Counted from the first letter of the stretch, positions 43,401 through 55,560 are shown. The stretch is 64,000 bases of DNA from Daucus carota subsp. sativus (GCF_001625215.2 NC_030381.2:43770689-43834688), one strand, 5' to 3'. Translations and numbers: made by a program. Notes: a model not told the origin generated them from the sequence alone.

Positions 43401-45234
43401 TGCCAGAATAGAGTTCAGGCAACATTGATTCAAACCCGTTGTTATTTTCCCATAGTTGCTATGCTAAAATGCCTCCTAACTAATCTTTGAATTCCATATC
43501 TATGATGTCACTGAAATATGTGAACAAATTAACAATCGTCAGGCGTAAAATGGGATTTCAATTGGAAGCATAAAACCAACACATCTATAATTTGCAAAAG
43601 CACCGGATGTAAATAGCATATTAAAATTGAACACGAAGGATCTCAAGGAATCCTAGATGTATTGCCTTTTATCAGATTATATAAATTGCTCAGCAGGCAC
43701 CATAAATCTTTATCATTCGCAAGTCTCTTGCAAAGAACAAGAGGGAAGGATTTTGGATTACCAGAAACCCGACTTTCTTCACTTGAATTTGATTTCAAGT
43801 TTATGACTAACAATTCAGGTTAGACAGGGTACCTTATTATCACCTCAATACATGTTTTGCATGACTGCATTAGGGTAATTAGATAATCTACTTGCTGTAC
43901 CAAACAGAACTAATACATTACATCAGTTCTATTATGTATACATAATGCTCATTGTTGTGGTCATTAGGTTCGTACCTGAAGTGAAGGGCAACCATCTTGA
44001 AGATGGTGCAATCCAACATCATCCAAAAGTCCACACCCCACCATAGCCAGCACCTCCAACCTCTGCATAGTACTAATTGATCGGATGGATTCACCGCCAA
44101 TCTGAGCAATAAACCAATAACCTGATTACACTACATTGATTCGATTGATAGCTGAACCTAAATAAGCATCAAATCCTTGTATTTCACAAATTGGGAAAAT
44201 ACATTTTCTTCCTAAGAGATCCATTTCCCAAACGCTTAAATTGTAAACTTAAAAGGCTTGTCTCGCTCACTATGAGAACCACTTAATGATATAACAAAAC
44301 ACGAAGAAAAAACAAAGATGAAGGTCGATGCGGTTCACATCCTACACCACATTATGACATCTTCCAGTTCAATCCTTCAAGTTTTAAACCAACACACTGC
44401 TGGTCAAAATTTTTTAAAATCAACAAATTGCAACAAACTAAAGCTTTACCCTCTGGTTCAAACTTAGAAAGGCCACACTGTAAACTAGAACCTTAAGAAT
44501 GTGACATATCAATTCTATTGTTAACAAATCAATATAATAAAAACATCATAACAATCCGAAACACTTAATCAAAAATAGAGAAAAGAAACCTTTGTGTAAG
44601 AAATGTCAAGATGCTTCAAGAAAACACACTTCTTCGACAAAAGATCAATACCCAAATCACTTATCTCATCACACCATCTCAAGCTCAATTTCTCCAGCCT
44701 TTCACAACCAACAACAATTTTAGCCAACCCAAAATCACTCACTCCAAAACACCTATCCATCTCAATTTCTTTCAGCCCCACCACACACGACACAACCGCC
44801 GCCTCCCGATCCCCGAACCCACCGCAACTCGAAAAATCCAGACTCTCTAGCCGCGTGCATGATCCAAGCAACAACTCCAGCCCCGCCCATCTCAACCCAA
44901 CACACCGGCTCAACACAAGTCTCCTAAGCCTCCTCGTCCAGCTCAAGTCAATGCTCGTGTCTCCGCCCAGCAATGCTGCTATGCTGCCGTCATCGAGACG
45001 CGGACAATCAGAGAGATCCAGTGTGTCGACGCTTGTGTAGTTATTTAGAAGAGTTGGGAGAAACTCAAGACGGAGAACTTTGAGGGAGGTCCGGTGAGCT
45101 GACTCGGCTTGATGAAACGCCTTGCAGACGCTGCGGAATGATTTGGTGGCAGAGTCATCGCCGGAGAGTTTATCGAGAATGTTGACTAGCAAGTCATCGG
45201 TGAGAAGAGATACAAGACACGAAGAAGACTTCAT
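40437..45234 (-). CDS. FBL3: F-box/LRR-repeat protein 3-like (FBL3), 7 exons
   Basis: The exons are 45234-44590, 44101-43976, 43399-43295, 43187-42788, 42675-42546, 42460-42166 and 40682-40437. All are GT..AG and join in frame to 648 residues, against about 665 as I recall for Arabidopsis FBL3. An N-terminal F-box (LLTDDLLVNILDKL, residues ~9-45) is followed by about 17 cysteine-containing LRRs (for example CDEISDLGIDLLSKKC, CKGVTDFGILQLVLGC, CINISDKGLSNIASKC). The end QARGCKIKWD matches the family's C-terminus. It is predicted to be the substrate adaptor of an SCF ubiquitin ligase, with the LRR solenoid binding the target. The intron before the last exon is about 1.5 kb. No disabling change was seen. 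Substrate unknown. Confidence 0.93.
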
Positions 45235-46493
45235 GGATTCACAAAATTCATAAAATTTTCGGGAATCAAACCCTTTTTATCCTATATTTTTTCCAGATAA
45301 CTGAGTTCGACTCTTGCTTGCCCGACAGATATTCGAGATTTCGGAGAAAAACTTTGAAAACCACTGTAAAATTTGCATACTTGCAGCAACAAAAAAAGAA
45401 CATAACCTTTTTAATGCAGTCCAGATAATTTCGTGGTTCGAATAAAATATGAGTTCTAATATTATTAAACGTGGGAGTTGAATTTTCCTAATTTCTTAAC
45501 ATGCTGCTACGTGAGAGTAGCGTCAAATACGGGGTCGAAATGACTGAGATGTCCATACATTTGAAAAATGAGGAAACGAATGTGGTACAAATTAAAATGT
45601 TATTTGAGGAAATAAAATATTCAGTACGGTGGTTGTACGAAGTCGTCCGGCTCAGCCGGGGAGCAATCAGATCACATGTACCAGTCAGACTTGGGTTCGA
45701 TGACAGTTATGAACATTTGTTTTATGTAGGCAACTTGTAGTAAATTTATTATTATTATTATTTTTTGCTAAGCAACTTGTAGTAAACTTTTAATATCGGA
45801 AGAATAGATTATTAGGTTTGGTGAGAATACACACAGAGACAGATGATTGCAGAAGCGGCTTGCTAGCTAGATTACAATTACAAGGCTATTGTATACATTT
45901 TCAAATGACTCAAATCTAAATAATATGCGTCACATGGAGAGTCTCGGTTATTGTCAATAAATTTTGTAATAATTTCAAAATTTTATTTTTTCTATCTCAA
46001 AATAAGAGTCGATTTTTACATGTAATTTGGATTGTAAAAGTATATTTCTACACATAAGATTTCATATTTTCTTTTTTAAACAAAAATATTGATGTTAATT
46101 TTTTATTCAAAAAAACAGTTGATTAAAATAATTTTGTTAATACTCAGTACAAGAAAAATAAGATCTCACAACTCTTTAATATCCATTATTTGATGTTTAT
46201 TAAAACATCAGTTTCAGTAAACTCTTTTCAAATTACACAACAGATTTGTCTCAAATTGTTTTTTTCAAAATTGTTGTCCTGAGATGGAATGAATTTTTGC
46301 ACATATAACTTTTACACACCTTTATTTTAAAGGGTTATAAACAACAGATTGTGAAAGAACACTTGTCTAAATAAATAAAATTAAACAGTTTGCACAATAG
46401 TGTGCAAAATCTTCTATAAAAACCTTGTTAGATGAGAATGAGGACAAGGTTGTTGGATGAGAATGAGGACAACAATTTTTTGATAACAAAGAA
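45235..46493. other. FBL3 5' flank and spacer
   Basis: Holds the promoter side of FBL3 and AT-rich spacer. A CAGTACAAGAAAAAT at 46146 resembles a CACTA terminus with one change, but no partner end is seen. A direct repeat GATGAGAATGAGGACAA occurs at 46432 and 46456. Confidence 0.35.
45630..45763 (+). mobile_element. tRNA-derived SINE-like head
   Basis: GGCTCAGCCGGGGAGC (45649) resembles a Pol III A box and GGGTTCGATG (45693) a B box, about 44 bases apart as in tRNA-derived SINEs. A short body follows, then an (ATT)n/T run at 45747-45765. There is no clear target duplication, so this is tentative. Confidence 0.35.
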
Positions 46494-47637
46494 GGGAAAA
46501 TAGATTTTTTTACCACTCAACTTATTGTGCTTTTAGAAACTTACCACCCAACTAAATTTTTTTTCCTTTCACTCACTAATGTTAGGTTTAAATTATTTTT
46601 TAACCACCAACTTAGATTCGGATTTGATTATTAGCATTATGATAATTTTTTTGTCACTAAACTTACTGCGCTTTTAGAAACTAACCACTCAACTATAATT
46701 TTTTTTTATTATACTCACTAATGTTAGGTTCAGCTTTTTTTTTGTCACTGAAGTTAGTTTCGGATTTTATTATTAGCATTACATTTTCTGTGTAGCATTA
46801 TTAAAATAGAGTGGCAGTCTGTAATATTTTGACGATTTGATATATGTTTGTATCTTTATATATAGTATTTTTTATGTGTCCAAGGTCGTTTACCTTGGGT
46901 GATAAGAATTTTACACGCATTTCATGGCTTTTAAAAGATGTAGTTTCATAAATAATTTTTTTTTCTTCCAAATGAAAATCCAGCGTTTAAATTTTTACAC
47001 ACAAAAAAAATCACAAAAATAAGTTATGAAACTATATTTTATAAGAGTCTTAAATAAGTGCTAAGCAGTACGAAGGGAGTAATAATAACATAAAATGATG
47101 CATTATAGAAGACAATCATCGAAAATTAAGTTTTCTCCTCTATTTATTTATCTTGAAAATTGTAATAAGATAAAGTTATTAAAATTTTTAAAGATAAATT
47201 TAAGAGAGATCATAGACTGAGTTAGTCGATTATACTTTAATAGCGAAAGATGATGCATCATATCACTCAAATACACTTAATCTTATGAGAGGGGGTGAAT
47301 TGTTTGAAGTCATTGATTTTATATTCATGATTTATTGAATTTTTAGAATATTAATTGCGATTTTGACTGATTTTAATTTTTCATCGACTCATTTTATATT
47401 ATTATTTCTATATATAAAGATATAAATATACGACACATCATTAAAATATTACATACTATCACTATGTATAAATGATACTACAAAAAATTATCATAATGCT
47501 AGTAATCAAATCCGAACCTAAGTTGGTGGCTAAAAATAAAACCAAACCTAACATTAGTGAGTAAAAAGAAAAGAAAATTAGTTGGGGGTAAGTTTCTAAA
47601 AACACAATAAGTTGAGTGGCAAAAAAATCTATTTCCC
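46494..47637. mobile_element. Non-autonomous MULE with perfect 9-bp target duplication
   Basis: The TIRs start GGGAAAATAGATTTTTTTAC and continue through TTAGAAACTTACCACCCAAC; the mirror ends at 47637. AACAAAGAA flanks both sides (46485-46493 and 47638-47646), the 9-bp duplication expected of Mutator-like elements. A second copy of part of the TIR lies inside at about 46653-46715. There is no transposase. The ends match those of the 721-2651 element, so both belong to one family. Confidence 0.88.
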
Positions 47638-47646
47638 AACAAAGAA

Positions 47647-48040
47647 TAGCCGTGGTTTGATTTTTTTCAACCGTTGTTTCATAACTGTTGCATGAATGTG
47701 ACTTTTATGTATTGAAAAATTATTGATAAGTTTTTAAATTATAAATAATATTTATAGTATGAATAGAAATAAAAAATTAAAGAACTTTATAAGTCTCCAA
47801 GCAATAGAAAAATTCTATAGTATCTGGAGATTGAGAATTTCAATATACTTTTTTCTTTCCAAATACTTGGAAATCCATTTCTCAAATACAATTTCAGGTT
47901 CTTTCAAAAGAATACACGTTCACGTCCTTACACCGGTCTAGTGATTTTTTTACTTTAGCTGTCATCATTTCTGAAGAAAGTGCACTCAATGGAGAAAATA
48001 ACAGTGTAGTGTGTAGTGTAACTTTGTAACGACGAAAATA
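47647..48040. other. Spacer before the duplication cluster
   Basis: AT-rich with no supported gene. It leads into the first copy of the duplicated module at about 48.04 kb. Confidence 0.4.
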
Positions 48041-48684
48041 ACATGATGGGATCCCAGCAAGCCTCACTCTATTTTCGTATAAGAGGTGATAATACATGGC
48101 TTTTATCTGGGGATGGGTTTTAAATCCCATCACACAGTGGAACCAAATCTGAGGCAAATCTGAAGATGGCTATGGAAAGAATGGATCTGGAATCAAACAA
48201 AGAGGCCACGTACAGCACATTAATATTTATGAGAATGGTATAAAAGGCTTCTTTCTTACCACATAGTTTATATATTTACACCACTACACTTGTAAAATGT
48301 TCCAAAGTATTCCACCTAAAATTGTCAAATTAATAACACTCACATAACATATATAGCTAAATTCAAAAGATGATAATAAACTATACCTTAGGAGTCCCTG
48401 CAGGCTAGGGTTTGAGAGAGTTTATTTCATTTTGGGTTATTGAATTGAGTTTTGTGTTACGTATTGTTCTCCGTGTTACAGCGCGCGCACACATATATAT
48501 ATATATAAGGTGCTTGAGTTAATGATTTATTATATACTGTATATAACATGTGCTCTAAACATTAGGTCATTATAATAAAACCCTACTTTTTTAAGTCTTC
48601 TCTCAACTGGGTTGAAATACCCTTCCCCAATTGTTTCCTATGTTTTTGTGGGTGCAGAAAAAGATACCATACGCAGAGGAAGTT

Positions 48685-48987
48685 AACTAGTTTACGACGG
48701 AAATATTCTGTCATAAATTAACTAGTTTAAGACGGAAATATTCTTTCGTAAAATTTTTAAGAAAATAGCCAACTAGGACCCACACTTAAACTACGGCGCT
48801 TTTTCCGTCGTAACTTTACGGTGGACCCCACCCACATTAATTTACGATGCAAATATGAATTTGTGACGAAATTTATACAGGCGACCAAAATTTGAACTTA
48901 AGACGCGTAATATTCCGTCGTAATACCTGTCATTTACTACCAATCTAGTGTTAAAATCTGTCGTAAAAATCCCACATTGTTGTAGTG
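48685..48987. mobile_element. CACTA element terminal fragment
   Basis: The right end reads, in reverse, CACTACAACAATGTGGGATT, a CACTA terminus. Subterminal motifs TTACGACGGAAATATTC recur several times in both orientations. The left end lacks a CACTA terminus, so the fragment is truncated there. Comparison with copies 2 and 4 of the module shows that about 380 bp of host sequence is missing at this site. Confidence 0.65.
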
Positions 48988-49492
48988 TACATCTCTTGAA
49001 GCCCTAATTTGGAAATCCTATAACACCAGAATCGAATATATAAATTTAAGAACCTAAAAATCTAAAGGTTTTACTTGGATTCATATTGTTCAAACAATAT
49101 TGATATCTTCATCCTTGACAACAAAATGTTTCTGATTGCTAATGAACTGTTAGCCACTGGTGTTTACTGTTTGCTAAGCCAATCTATGTAACAACATATA
49201 TGCTCTAGCCTGAGCTTGTCAGGTTTACTCAGTTGACAATGTGAGAAGATAGTCTGTTATCTCATATTTGCTCTGCGCTGATATGAAATCGCTTGTATGA
49301 CATCTTTGCTAAATGGTAATTTCTATCAAAGAAAAAAAGCAGTAGAAATCATCCACTTGCTATCAAACATTTGAGATTACCAATTTTAGTACTACAACGC
49401 ACATAGTAAATTTTAAAGCACAATTCAAATATGCAATTTCAAATTAGTTAATTTCAAATTCTCAAACACAATTACCAGTACTACTGCTTAAT

Positions 49493-50187
49493 CTAAAGGG
49501 GGAATAAATATGCATCTAGATCATAATCGCCTTTGCTCTGAGTTGTCTCTGCAATGACAGCCTCCTTTCCCTTCCCTGCTAGCTGCTGATGACTGACCTG
49601 AGAAGAAGTTAGCAAGGAAATTCAAATATTAGCATAAAATATGTTGACAGTTACAAAACACACACACACACACACACACACACATATGAAAATTTCATTA
49701 TGGTCACCTTTGATCATATATAAAAAAATTAAAACCAGACTATAATAAAAATAATCTTTGGATCAATAGTTTGGCTTGCGACAGGATGAAAGCCCTCATT
49801 CAGAGACATAAAACAAGAAATCTAGATCAGGGAAAACAAGTTGTTTCTTGTATGCTGATTAACTAAATTCAGTATCTCACGATCGAGCAGATTCCAATAT
49901 GAGCACAACTATAAATATAACTATCAATTAATATATGCGAGATCAAAACTATTTCCTAAGAATTAATTAATACTCATAGCTGGTTTTTTCAATAAAGCAG
50001 ATGGAAGTATATATACACGTGAACTTGGACTACTCCTGTATTTTCAAGTAGTGTGATGACACAATTTAAACAGATTAGTAATTAAAATCAATTGAATCGA
50101 ATACAGGTACGAATCTAACTTGCTTTTATCATACCTTTATAATGACTTTGTCATTGTCATTGAGGATTTGCAAAGTAATCTCCTAAC
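49493..50187 (-). pseudogene. Two-exon gene fragment (unidentified protein C-terminus), copy 1
   Basis: On the minus strand, about 50182-50135 reads EITLQILNDNDKVIIK and ends at a GTATGA donor. After a ~540-base intron, an AG acceptor leads to 49597-49493, reading VSHQQLAGKGKEAVIAETTQ and ending DYDLDAYLFPL and a stop. The frame is open across the junction. The related copy at 57.06-58.73 kb keeps the same splice sites but its first exon has a one-base difference that shifts the frame. Upstream exons are missing where CACTA-like sequence begins. I do not recognise the parent gene. Confidence 0.4.
49660..49684. repeat. (CA)n microsatellite
   Basis: About 12 CA units lie in the intron of the gene fragment. 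The paralogous site near 57.2 kb has none. Similar CA tracts are at 51584-51604 and 60967-60981, each in block C. Confidence 0.8.
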
Positions 50188-50204
50188 TGCACGTACGTGA
50201 TGAG

Positions 50205-50652
50205 TCCGGAATAAATCCTGGACTCGGTCCGGAAATTATATTTTTAACCAGAAAGGGTCGAAACTATATATTCAACTAAAAACAGTTGAATATATATAAT
50301 CGACCAAAAATGGTCGAAATTATATTTTTGGCCAGGATCGGTCGACAACTCGAAAGATACACAAATCATTGGAAAATTTTCAAATTCGAAAGCACTGCAA
50401 ATTTCCCGCCAGGTAAATATTATTGACCGAAAGTGATTTTTGATAGAAACCACGGCGGGAAGAAGCCGGAGGGAATTAGAAATAGGAGTGGTCGAATTTA
50501 GACGGTCGAAACTAAATATGTTTTCGCCCGGGTAAATTCGACTGCGTGTTTTTTCGACCGTATCTGGTCACTTTTAATATTTTCGACCAAATTTATGTTC
50601 GACCATAAACGTTCGAAGTTTGCGGTAGGAAATAGCCGCTTTTCTTGTATTA
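50205..50652. mobile_element. CACTA-like end with (T)TCGACC/GGTCGAAA subterminal repeats, copy 1
   Basis: GGTCGAAA and TTCGACC alternate throughout (for example 50256, 50298, 50329, 50487). The right edge TTTTCTTGTATTA is one base off the CACTA terminus TTTTCTTGTAGTG. A paralog at 58735-59212 has an intact terminus. No transposase is present. The left boundary is uncertain. Confidence 0.55.
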
Positions 50653-50659
50653 AAAATTA

Positions 50660-52440
50660 CATGATGCATGGGATCCGAGAAAGCTTCACTATATTTTCGT
50701 AGGAGGTGATAATGCAGGGTTTTTATCGGGGGATAGTGTTTAAATCCCATTACACAATGGAACCAAATCTGAGGCAAATCTGGAGATGGTTACAGAAAGA
50801 ATGGATGTGGATATATTGTGGATTCGGAATCAAACCAAGAGGCCTCAGCACCTTATGTGAATGCGGTATAAAAGGCTTCTTTCTTACTACATAGTGGAGG
50901 CAACAAAAGATGGTGATTTACATGGACAGAACTTTATGAATTTTCAGGTTGATGAGGAAGTCCGAAAGAATCCCGGAGCTACAAAGCCACAGCATCAAAA
51001 ACTAACTAGAAGGCGAAACTGGTTTCTGCAGCTAGCTAAGCTTGGTACGTTCCATGGGGAAGAAATTTGAGCTTGAAATGAATGATATTGAAATTGTTAT
51101 GATATTGATTTTTTGGTAATTTGGTACTCATGCACCAGATTACCACCTTCAAGAACATATTAAAAAAGAAAAAATCGGATCTAGTAATGAAATTTTGATG
51201 ATGATATTGATTTCTGGAGCGGAGGGTGATGTTGTATTTGGGTTGAACAACACTTAGCAATTAGAATTTACATTTGAAAGGCTGGCTCTCTATGTACTAA
51301 ATCACGTTCTGTAGCTTCAAAACCTTAAATCAATGTTTGAAATGTTATATTCTTAATTAATAGCAATACAAGTCTATATATTTACAACACTATACACTTG
51401 TAAAATTAATGTTTCAAAGTATTCCACTTGAAGTTGTCAAAATAATAACAACCACATTACATAGTGAGATCCAAAGACGATGATAAACTATACCTTAGGA
51501 GTGGCTAGTGTTTAAGAGAGTTTATCTCATTTTCTGTTATTGAATTGACTTTTGTGTTAGGTATTTGTTCTCAATGATACAACACAAACACACACACACA
51601 CACATATGAAGGGTGCTTGAGTTAATGACTTATTATATAACATGTGTTCTAAACATTAGGTCATTAAAATAAAACCCTATTTTTTATGTCTTCTCTCAAA
51701 TGGGTTGAAATACCTTTGCCCAGATGTTTCCTATATATATTTTTGTGGGTGCAGAAAATGATACCATACACAGAGGAAGTTTGGAGGAGCAGTCTTCCAG
51801 GACATCTTAATTACCTTGGTTTTTTTAACTTATAGTGTCTAAAACCCAAAAATGGTATGCATCTCTTTGTTTGTCCAATATTTCTATCATTTCTCTGCAA
51901 AGTTGATTCTGTTTCCAAAGTATGTGCACTGGTGCCGGACGAACAAGTTTTAGTGGTAAACGTACTAGGCACTAGTTTTAGGGCTTGTATACTTAGATGT
52001 TAACATTTAATGCAAATAGGTTATCATCGGCCGACGACGACAGAACCATTATATTTTGACTCAAACTCATGTGGCCCGACGGAACTAAAAGATAAACCGG
52101 TAGAAAAAAATTATCCGAAAACAATATGTATGTATACTTTTGTTCTATTCCAATGTCCATCAACCTACATCTCTTGAAGCCTTAATTTGGAGATCCTATA
52201 ACTCCATAATCGAACATTTGAATTTAAGAACCAAAAAATCCAGAGGTTTTATTTGGATTCATATTGTCCAAACAATTATATCTTCATCCTTGACAACAAA
52301 AAATGTTTCTAATTGCTAATGAACTGTTAGCCACTGGTGTTTACTGTTTGCTAAGCCAATCTGTGTAACATGCTCTAGCCTGAGCTTGTGACCAGGTGTC
52401 TAGAGTTAACAATGTGAGAAGGTAGTCTGTTATCTCATAT
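50660..52440. repeat. Segmental duplication, module copy 2 (blocks A-D)
   Basis: Block A at 50665-51200, B at 51370-51440, C at 51495-51800 and D at 52165-52440 parallel copies 1 and 4. The plus-strand frame 50861-51070 (DGDLHGQNFMNFQVDEEV...) lies in block A and is broken in the paralog at 59.4-59.6 kb, so I do not call it a gene. Confidence 0.8.
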
Positions 52441-52491
52441 TTGTCGCTTGTATGGGATCTTTGCTAATTAATGGTAATTTTAATTAAAAAA

Positions 52492-52852
52492 AGAGTAAAC
52501 TTGAGAGTTTTGGCAAAGTTACACCGATTTTCAAAAAGTTGGCCAGAGTTCCAAATTCTCATAAAGGTGGCCAAACTTTGGCTCCGCTTTTTAAAAGTGT
52601 AGCTCTCGTGAGTGACATTTAACGGGAGCCACACTTTTGGAAAGCGGGGCCAAAGTTTGGCCACCTTTCTGAGAATTTGGAACTCAATTTTAACCCTCTG
52701 TTCGTTACTCCCGTTAGTGACATTTAACGGGAGCCACACTTTTAAAAAGCGGAGCCAAAGTTTGGCCTCCTTTCTGAAAATTTGGAACTTTAGCCAACTT
52801 TTTGAAAATCGGTGTAAACTTTGGCCACAACTTTGAAGGTTACTCTTAAAGA
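52492..52852. mobile_element. Foldback MITE, ~130-bp arms, with an internal duplication
   Basis: AAGAGTAAACTTGAGAGTTT at the left mirrors the right edge. The arms share ACACCGATTTTCAAAAAGTT and GCCAAACTTTGGCTCCGCTT. A block GTGACATTTAACGGGAGCCA occurs twice in the same direction inside (52611 and 52719). The element is absent from the paralogous position near 61.87 kb, where the sequence runs on without it, so the insertion post-dates the duplication. Confidence 0.7.
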
Positions 52853-53136
52853 GAAAATAGCGGAAAAAAGCAGTAGAAATCATCCTAGACCTTTTTTAGT
52901 ACAACACACACAGTAAATTTTAAAGCTCTTCCTAAACCTCAAGGTTTATAATAAAACCACCAAATGGATCATATACCATAATACTCCTGACACTCATAGG
53001 AGTGGACAGACAGTAGACAGACATCACTAGACAGACGTACAAGCAGACAGATAATTAAATGGAAAGGTATTGGGGATAGGAGGGTTTCGACCTGCGACCA
53101 CAAAGAAAAGTTATCTGATCACATTACCTAGTTGTA

Positions 53137-54331
53137 TTACCAAGCCTGCAGCCATCCAGACATGTCATATCTGTATTGTCTCCGACTCAGTATTGTTTCT
53201 GATTTCTTTCCTCTGGTCTTCTTCTTCCCATCTTTCTTAGGTGACACTAGGCTTTCAACGAAAGTCATCCCCACTCGAAAATCATTTGGCAATCCAAGAA
53301 CTTTTGTATCATAGAGTTTAGAGAACTGTGCATTGGAAACTAGTAAGACAGACTGACCATGTTCCGGAAAACCTGAGCTATCGTTCCGTAAATCCAACGA
53401 CGCAACATGTGAAACATCAGACAAAACAACAGACAATTTAGTCCAGGATTCCACCACCCCATACTCCTTCATCAGGTACAACTCGCTTACACTATTAATT
53501 ACATTAGAGAATAAACAAAGGCACCCTTTAAGAACCCCAAGTCTGGGAAACACTGAGCTCGAATCAAAAACCCCAATTGGCAATGGCACCCCTGAGAATT
53601 CTTTCTCAGCTATATTATATGCCCCAATAATCATCGATTTTTCACTCAACCAATGAAGACACCCTTCAAGAAAAATCCCTGCAACATAAGCATCCCTCTT
53701 AAGATCAAAGGGGGGGAACGCAACCCTCTTCCATTGCTTTGCTTTAAGCATGAAAACATAAGAAACAGTCCCAGAGCCAGATATAGCAACAACTGCATAA
53801 TCATCACAGGAGAAATCATAGCCGAACCCAAACGTATTGCAACCAGATAATTGATAAAAGCGACTGGGCAGAAGAGGTAATTTCCTGGACTCTAAAGTTG
53901 TAGGATTAAGCACGTACAAAGTTGTGTCTAACCGGTCGTTTTCAACTAAAACTAACCCATCACAGGAACCCCAAACCTTAGTCCATCTATTCGAATGATA
54001 AAATTTCAACTTTTTCTTAGTCTCTCGCTCGGCTTCCATCCTGGCAGGAACTGTCTTTAGAAGTCTTTTGCAATCGGGGTTCTTGTAGTCGTACCTGGCA
54101 TCATGAAAAAATTCGGTACTGTACAGGGTACAAGGGTCGGAATAGATGGAAATGAGAATGAGTTTGGTTACGGAGGCTCTGGTGACATGGGTCTGGATTA
54201 AATTAGGGTCAGAGGGCTTTCCATGATCTCGAAACACACTTACATTGCCCGAGTGATTTAGCAGGAAGGCGAGTGAAAACCTCTGATAATAACTCTTTGG
54301 GAAGAAGATTGATATAATCTAGTCTTCCCAT
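53137..54331 (-). pseudogene. F-box protein gene, frameshifted copy
   Basis: The ATG at 54331 starts MGRLDYINLLPKELLSEVFT and a normal F-box (to about residue 42). Then a 5-base gap relative to the intact paralog (CCCT-CTGACCC here, CCCTAATATCTGACCC there) puts a TGA in frame directly after the F-box. The rest of the gene (ORF 54237-53137) is open and about 85% identical to the intact copy, including NRWTKVWGSCDGLVLV and YNIAEKEFSGVPLPIGVFD. The natural product would be a 42-residue F-box stub. Reinitiation downstream would give an F-box-less protein. The break looks recent. Confidence 0.85.
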
Positions 54332-55080
54332 GTTGATGATGAGCACTCCACAGAAAACACCTAACAACTCAGCTCTCAACTCTAACTGAGTATTTATATT
54401 TGGGGTGTTCCTAATTCTTCTTCTTCTTTTTTTGAGTATTTATATTTGGGTGTTCTCATTCTTCATTAGTCTTTGACAATTTGATGACTATACATGTTTT
54501 TTTATAACATGATATGTGATTGACAAAAAAATATTTATAATTTGATATCACGTTTATAAGAACGTATGAAAATATTATTTTGATGTGTTTAATAAACTCA
54601 CCCCTTTTATGTGATAAATTTTATTCATAGATAATTTTTAAATATTAGAAAAATATGTGTGTTTTGAATTTAAAACACAAAAAAGAGAATGTATATTCAC
54701 AATAATTTTGTGAACTTTCTTCTCTCAATAGTTAGATATTCATTTTTCAATTAAATATTCTGGGTCTCTTCAAATTTATATTATATATTCGGGTCTTTAT
54801 ATACATTTGGTTTTTATTTTAATATTTTTCTTACTAATATTTTTCATTTTTTAACTTTTATCCTTGTATTTAAACCTTGTCTTGAAAATTTGTAACAAGT
54901 GTCGAATGTGTGGCACTTAAGATTTTTTTATAAAAAAATTTTAATTTATGTTTTATTAAAAAAATAATTATAATTTTTTTATATATTTATGTGACATACA
55001 CTTTCAAGCAATCACTTTTTTGCGGTCCGAACAAGTTTTAGGAGGGTTAAAATTGTTTTAAAAATATATAAATTTATATA
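54332..55080. repeat. Duplicated F-box upstream region, copy 1
   Basis: GAGTATTTATATTTGGGGTG (minus-strand TATA-like AATATAAATA) and the following AT-rich 550 bases, including GTCTTTGACAATTTGATG and AAATATGTGTGTTT, recur at 63.37-63.99 kb. It holds the promoter of the frameshifted F-box gene. Confidence 0.75.
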
Positions 55081-55560
55081 TGCATGTTCCATTCCAACAT
55101 CCACCAACCTACATCGATCTTGAAGCCTTAATTTGCAGATCCTATAACTCCATAATGGAATATTTGGATTTAAGAACCAAAAAATCTAGAGGTTTTATTT
55201 GGATTCATAATTAATGTTCAAGAATTGTATCTTCATCCTTGACAACAAAAATTTTCTGATTGCTATGAATTGTAAGCCACTGGTGTTTACTGTTTGCTAA
55301 GCCAATCTGTGACACATGCTCTAGTTTGATCTTTTCAGGTGTCTATAGTTAGCATGTATGGAAGTAATCTGCTATCTCATATTTGCTCTGCTGATATGAT
55401 ATGGCTTGTATGATATCTTTGCTGTATGGTAATTTTTATTAAAGAAAAAAATGAAAAAAACAATAGAAATCATCCCCTTGCTATCCAAAATTTGAAATTA
55501 AGATTACCAATTTGTATGATGTACATAGTAATTAAACTAATTTTAAAGCTCTACCTAACC
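55081..55560. repeat. Segmental duplication, block D copy 3
   Basis: Contains ATCTTGAAGCCTTAATTTGC and GGTGTTTACTGTTTGCTAAG like blocks at 48.99, 52.17 and 61.53 kb, with more changes than the others. No gene is seen. Confidence 0.8.

Larger units (their letters stand above)
48041..50204. repeat. Segmental duplication, module copy 1
   Basis: Contains in order these blocks shared with later copies: block A (48045-48260, with CCCATCACACAGTGGAACCA), B (48270-48330), C (48395-48670), D (48988-49260, with GGTGTTTACTGTTTGCTAAG), F (49490-49650) and G (49757-50200). Matching blocks recur at 50.66-52.4, 55.1-58.7 and 59.2-61.8 kb. Between C and D a CACTA fragment replaces about 380 bases present in the other copies. 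Confidence 0.8.

Noticed and set aside
44603-45040. 145-codon plus-strand ORF
   Set aside because: Antisense shadow of FBL3 exon 1, which has a clear F-box and LRRs on the minus strand.
47894-50777. Two related minus ORFs beginning MPQIWFHCVMGFK
   Set aside because: Similarity comes from the duplicated block A; the reading diverges and ends differently in each copy, and the third copy (59.3 kb) is not open.
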